This document shows, one piece after another, positions 30,469 to 31,575 of a stretch of 31,575 nt of DNA. This stretch comes from DATKDU01 sp035512595 (GTDB lineage Bacteria; Planctomycetota; Planctomycetia; Pirellulales; Pirellulaceae), in assembly GCA_035512595.1 (NCBI GenBank), contig DATKDU010000273.1:1-31575 (forward strand), read 5' to 3'. The position numbers and the translations under genes were made by a program. The stretch's first letter is position 1. The number at the start of each line of letters is the position of its first letter. The notes beneath the pieces were generated by a model, which ran no database searches, was not told the DNA's origin, and worked only from the letters and a program-made list of their open reading frames with translations.

Positions 30469-31575
30469 ATGCCTGCCGCCCCCCACCGATCTAATGGCCA
30501 TCCCCCGGCCGCCCCAGCGATGGAAGTTGAGGGGCTGGACCCCGGCGAGACGACGGCCGAGGAGGCCTCGACCGCAAAAACGAAGATTAAGCCCCGCCGG
30601 CGCCCGATCGAGCGGTTTGACGACGACGACGATCTATTCACGGGCCCGCTGCCTACCAACACGAAGCCGCTTCCGCCGCCTGAGCCGCCGGCCAAGCCTC
30701 CGCCTCCTCCCCCCGCAGAAGAAGAACCGCCGCTGGCGGAGGGCGAGTTCGGGATGCCGCACGTGCGGAAGCTGCTCGGCCAGGACATCCAGATTGTCGA
30801 TGACGATGATCCCGACGTCGGCAAGACAGAGACAGAGACAGACATCTTCGCGGAGGCTGCGAATCCGGATCGGGAGGCGACAATCGAGCAGCTCAGGTGT
30901 TGGGCGGACGGCGTGGACGACCTGACGATTGACGACCGCTGCCTCGTTGACCAGGTGATAGAGGCCTCGCGCATCGACGCCTGCGACCACGGCAAGATCA
31001 CCTACGAGCGAGCCCAGAGGCTGATCTACGCCCTGGCCCTGCAAGACGCGTGCAACAAGCTCCACGACGACGAAGTGAACGAGAAGCGGGCCGAGCAGCA
31101 AGCCGCGGCCAAGAAATCGAAGGAGTACCGCGAGCGAGTTGCCAGGGCAGTCGGAAAGGAGCCCGATCCAGAAGACGTTCCGCTGCCGCCCAAGACGGCA
31201 ATCGAAGTGCAGGAGGACAAAGCAGAGCAGGTGATCTGGGACGCGGTCATCAACCAGCGCGGCGGCCCGCAATTCGGCCAGGATGGCCGGGAAGTGCTGC
31301 CTGACCAGAGCATGATCGATCGGACGCGAGCGAAAGTCGAGAAGCTGGAGGCCGACTTCGCGACCGTTTCGCTGGGCGAGTTGGCTGGAATGGACCTCGA
31401 CCAAGAGTACCTGATCGAGGACTTCTTGGCGGCCGGCGAGAAGTGCGTGATGGCTGGCCCCAGCAAGCTGCTCAAGACCTCCCTGTTCTGCCACCTGGCG
31501 CTCTGTCTGGCGACCGGCCGGCCATTCTTGGGCCACGCGGTGCCGAAACGTCGTCGGGTGCTGTACTTCTCCGGC
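30469..31575 (+). CDS. Walker-A ATPase of the integrative element (replication-type, RepA/AAA), 3' truncated by window
   Basis: 369 residues visible, open to the right edge. ATG 30469 has AAGAAAGGA upstream. Residues 1-90 are disordered and Pro/acid-rich (EPPAKPPPPPPAEEEPP). Residues 95-290 are mostly charged helices (ERAQRLIYALALQDACNKL, then EKRAEQQAAAKKSKEYRER). At 310-369 a RecA-like ATPase begins: LIEDFLAAGEKCVMAGPSKLLKTSLFC with Walker A at 330-337 (Lys336), then LATGRPFLGH and RRVLYFSG, the strand after the P-loop helix. This pattern is that of RepA-like helicases of plasmids and planctomycete mobile elements. Walker B and the rest lie outside. A role in element replication is inferred. 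Confidence 0.82.
   Translation, partial: MPAAPHRSNGHPPAAPAMEVEGLDPGETTAEEASTAKTKIKPRRRPIERFDDDDDLFTGPLPTNTKPLPPPEPPAKPPPPPPAEEEPPLAEGEFGMPHVRKLLGQDIQIVDDDDPDVGKTETETDIFAEAANPDREATIEQLRCWADGVDDLTIDDRCLVDQVIEASRIDACDHGKITYERAQRLIYALALQDACNKLHDDEVNEKRAEQQAAAKKSKEYRERVARAVGKEPDPEDVPLPPKTAIEVQEDKAEQVIWDAVINQRGGPQFGQDGREVLPDQSMIDRTRAKVEKLEADFATVSLGELAGMDLDQEYLIEDFLAAGEKCVMAGPSKLLKTSLFCHLALCLATGRPFLGHAVPKRRRVLYFSG

Larger units (their letters stand above)
27845..31575 (+). mobile_element. Left part of an integrative element inserted at tRNA-Gln
   Basis: Starting at the tRNA 3' end, all genes are on the plus strand and tightly packed: tyrosine integrase, two small unknown proteins, an excisionase-like HTH protein and a Walker-A ATPase. 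This integrase/excisionase/replication-ATPase order is that of integrative plasmids or phage satellites. The right end, and so the second attachment repeat, lies beyond the window. Confidence 0.75.

Overview
The window reads as chromosomal DNA of a planctomycete, probably of the Pirellulales type. This is inferred from several hallmarks: an N-terminal LEPR-XLL-like signal (EILEDRALLA) followed by a dockerin-like segment, an RFSLRSLLLVV membrane-anchor start, a response regulator with an excisionase-like HTH in front of its receiver domain, GC-rich genes with long antisense shadow frames, and intergenic heptamer and REP-like palindromes. No rRNA or housekeeping marker is present, so the species cannot be fixed.

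Left part (149-10333, all minus strand): a solitary PIN-domain protein, then a type VI secretion (T6SS) gene block. In transcription order it holds a sigma-70 factor, tssA, tssB, tssC, a second diverged tssC paralogue, tssE, tssF and tssG. This encodes the sheath (TssB/C), the cap/assembly protein TssA and part of the baseplate (TssE/F/G). Genes for Hcp, VgrG, ClpV, TssK and the TssJLM membrane complex are not in the window. A 12-bp stem-loop and heptamer arrays sit in the gaps around the tssC genes.

Middle part (10901-15398): an anchored YwqK-like protein, a transposase scrap, a LarA-family (nickel-pincer) enzyme whose reading frame carries a 117-bp REP-like insertion, and a secreted thioredoxin-like gene interrupted by one in-frame TGA. 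The TGA falls exactly in a UGAC redox motif and is followed by a bacterial SECIS-like hairpin, so I read it as a 425-residue selenoprotein. A small lipoprotein follows on the opposite strand.

15495-22658 (minus strand) shows duplication and decay. In transcription order it holds an HTH-receiver regulator with its own promoter, a structured leader and a terminator; an intact soluble histidine kinase; a secreted metalloprotease; a lipoprotein; a frameshifted remnant of a second protease; a paralogue of the lipoprotein; and a truncated copy of the kinase 3' end. The protease-lipoprotein unit was evidently duplicated and one protease has died.

23044-27575 holds an anchored carbohydrate-binding-like protein and a Tat-exported SBP56/methanethiol-oxidase-family protein (probable operon), then a divergent membrane-anchored double-parvulin foldase with its own promoter and terminator.

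From 27774 to the end: tRNA-Gln(TTG), immediately followed by the left end of an integrative element (tyrosine integrase, two small unknown proteins, an excisionase-like HTH protein, three strong hairpins and the start of a Walker-A ATPase). The element runs off the right edge.
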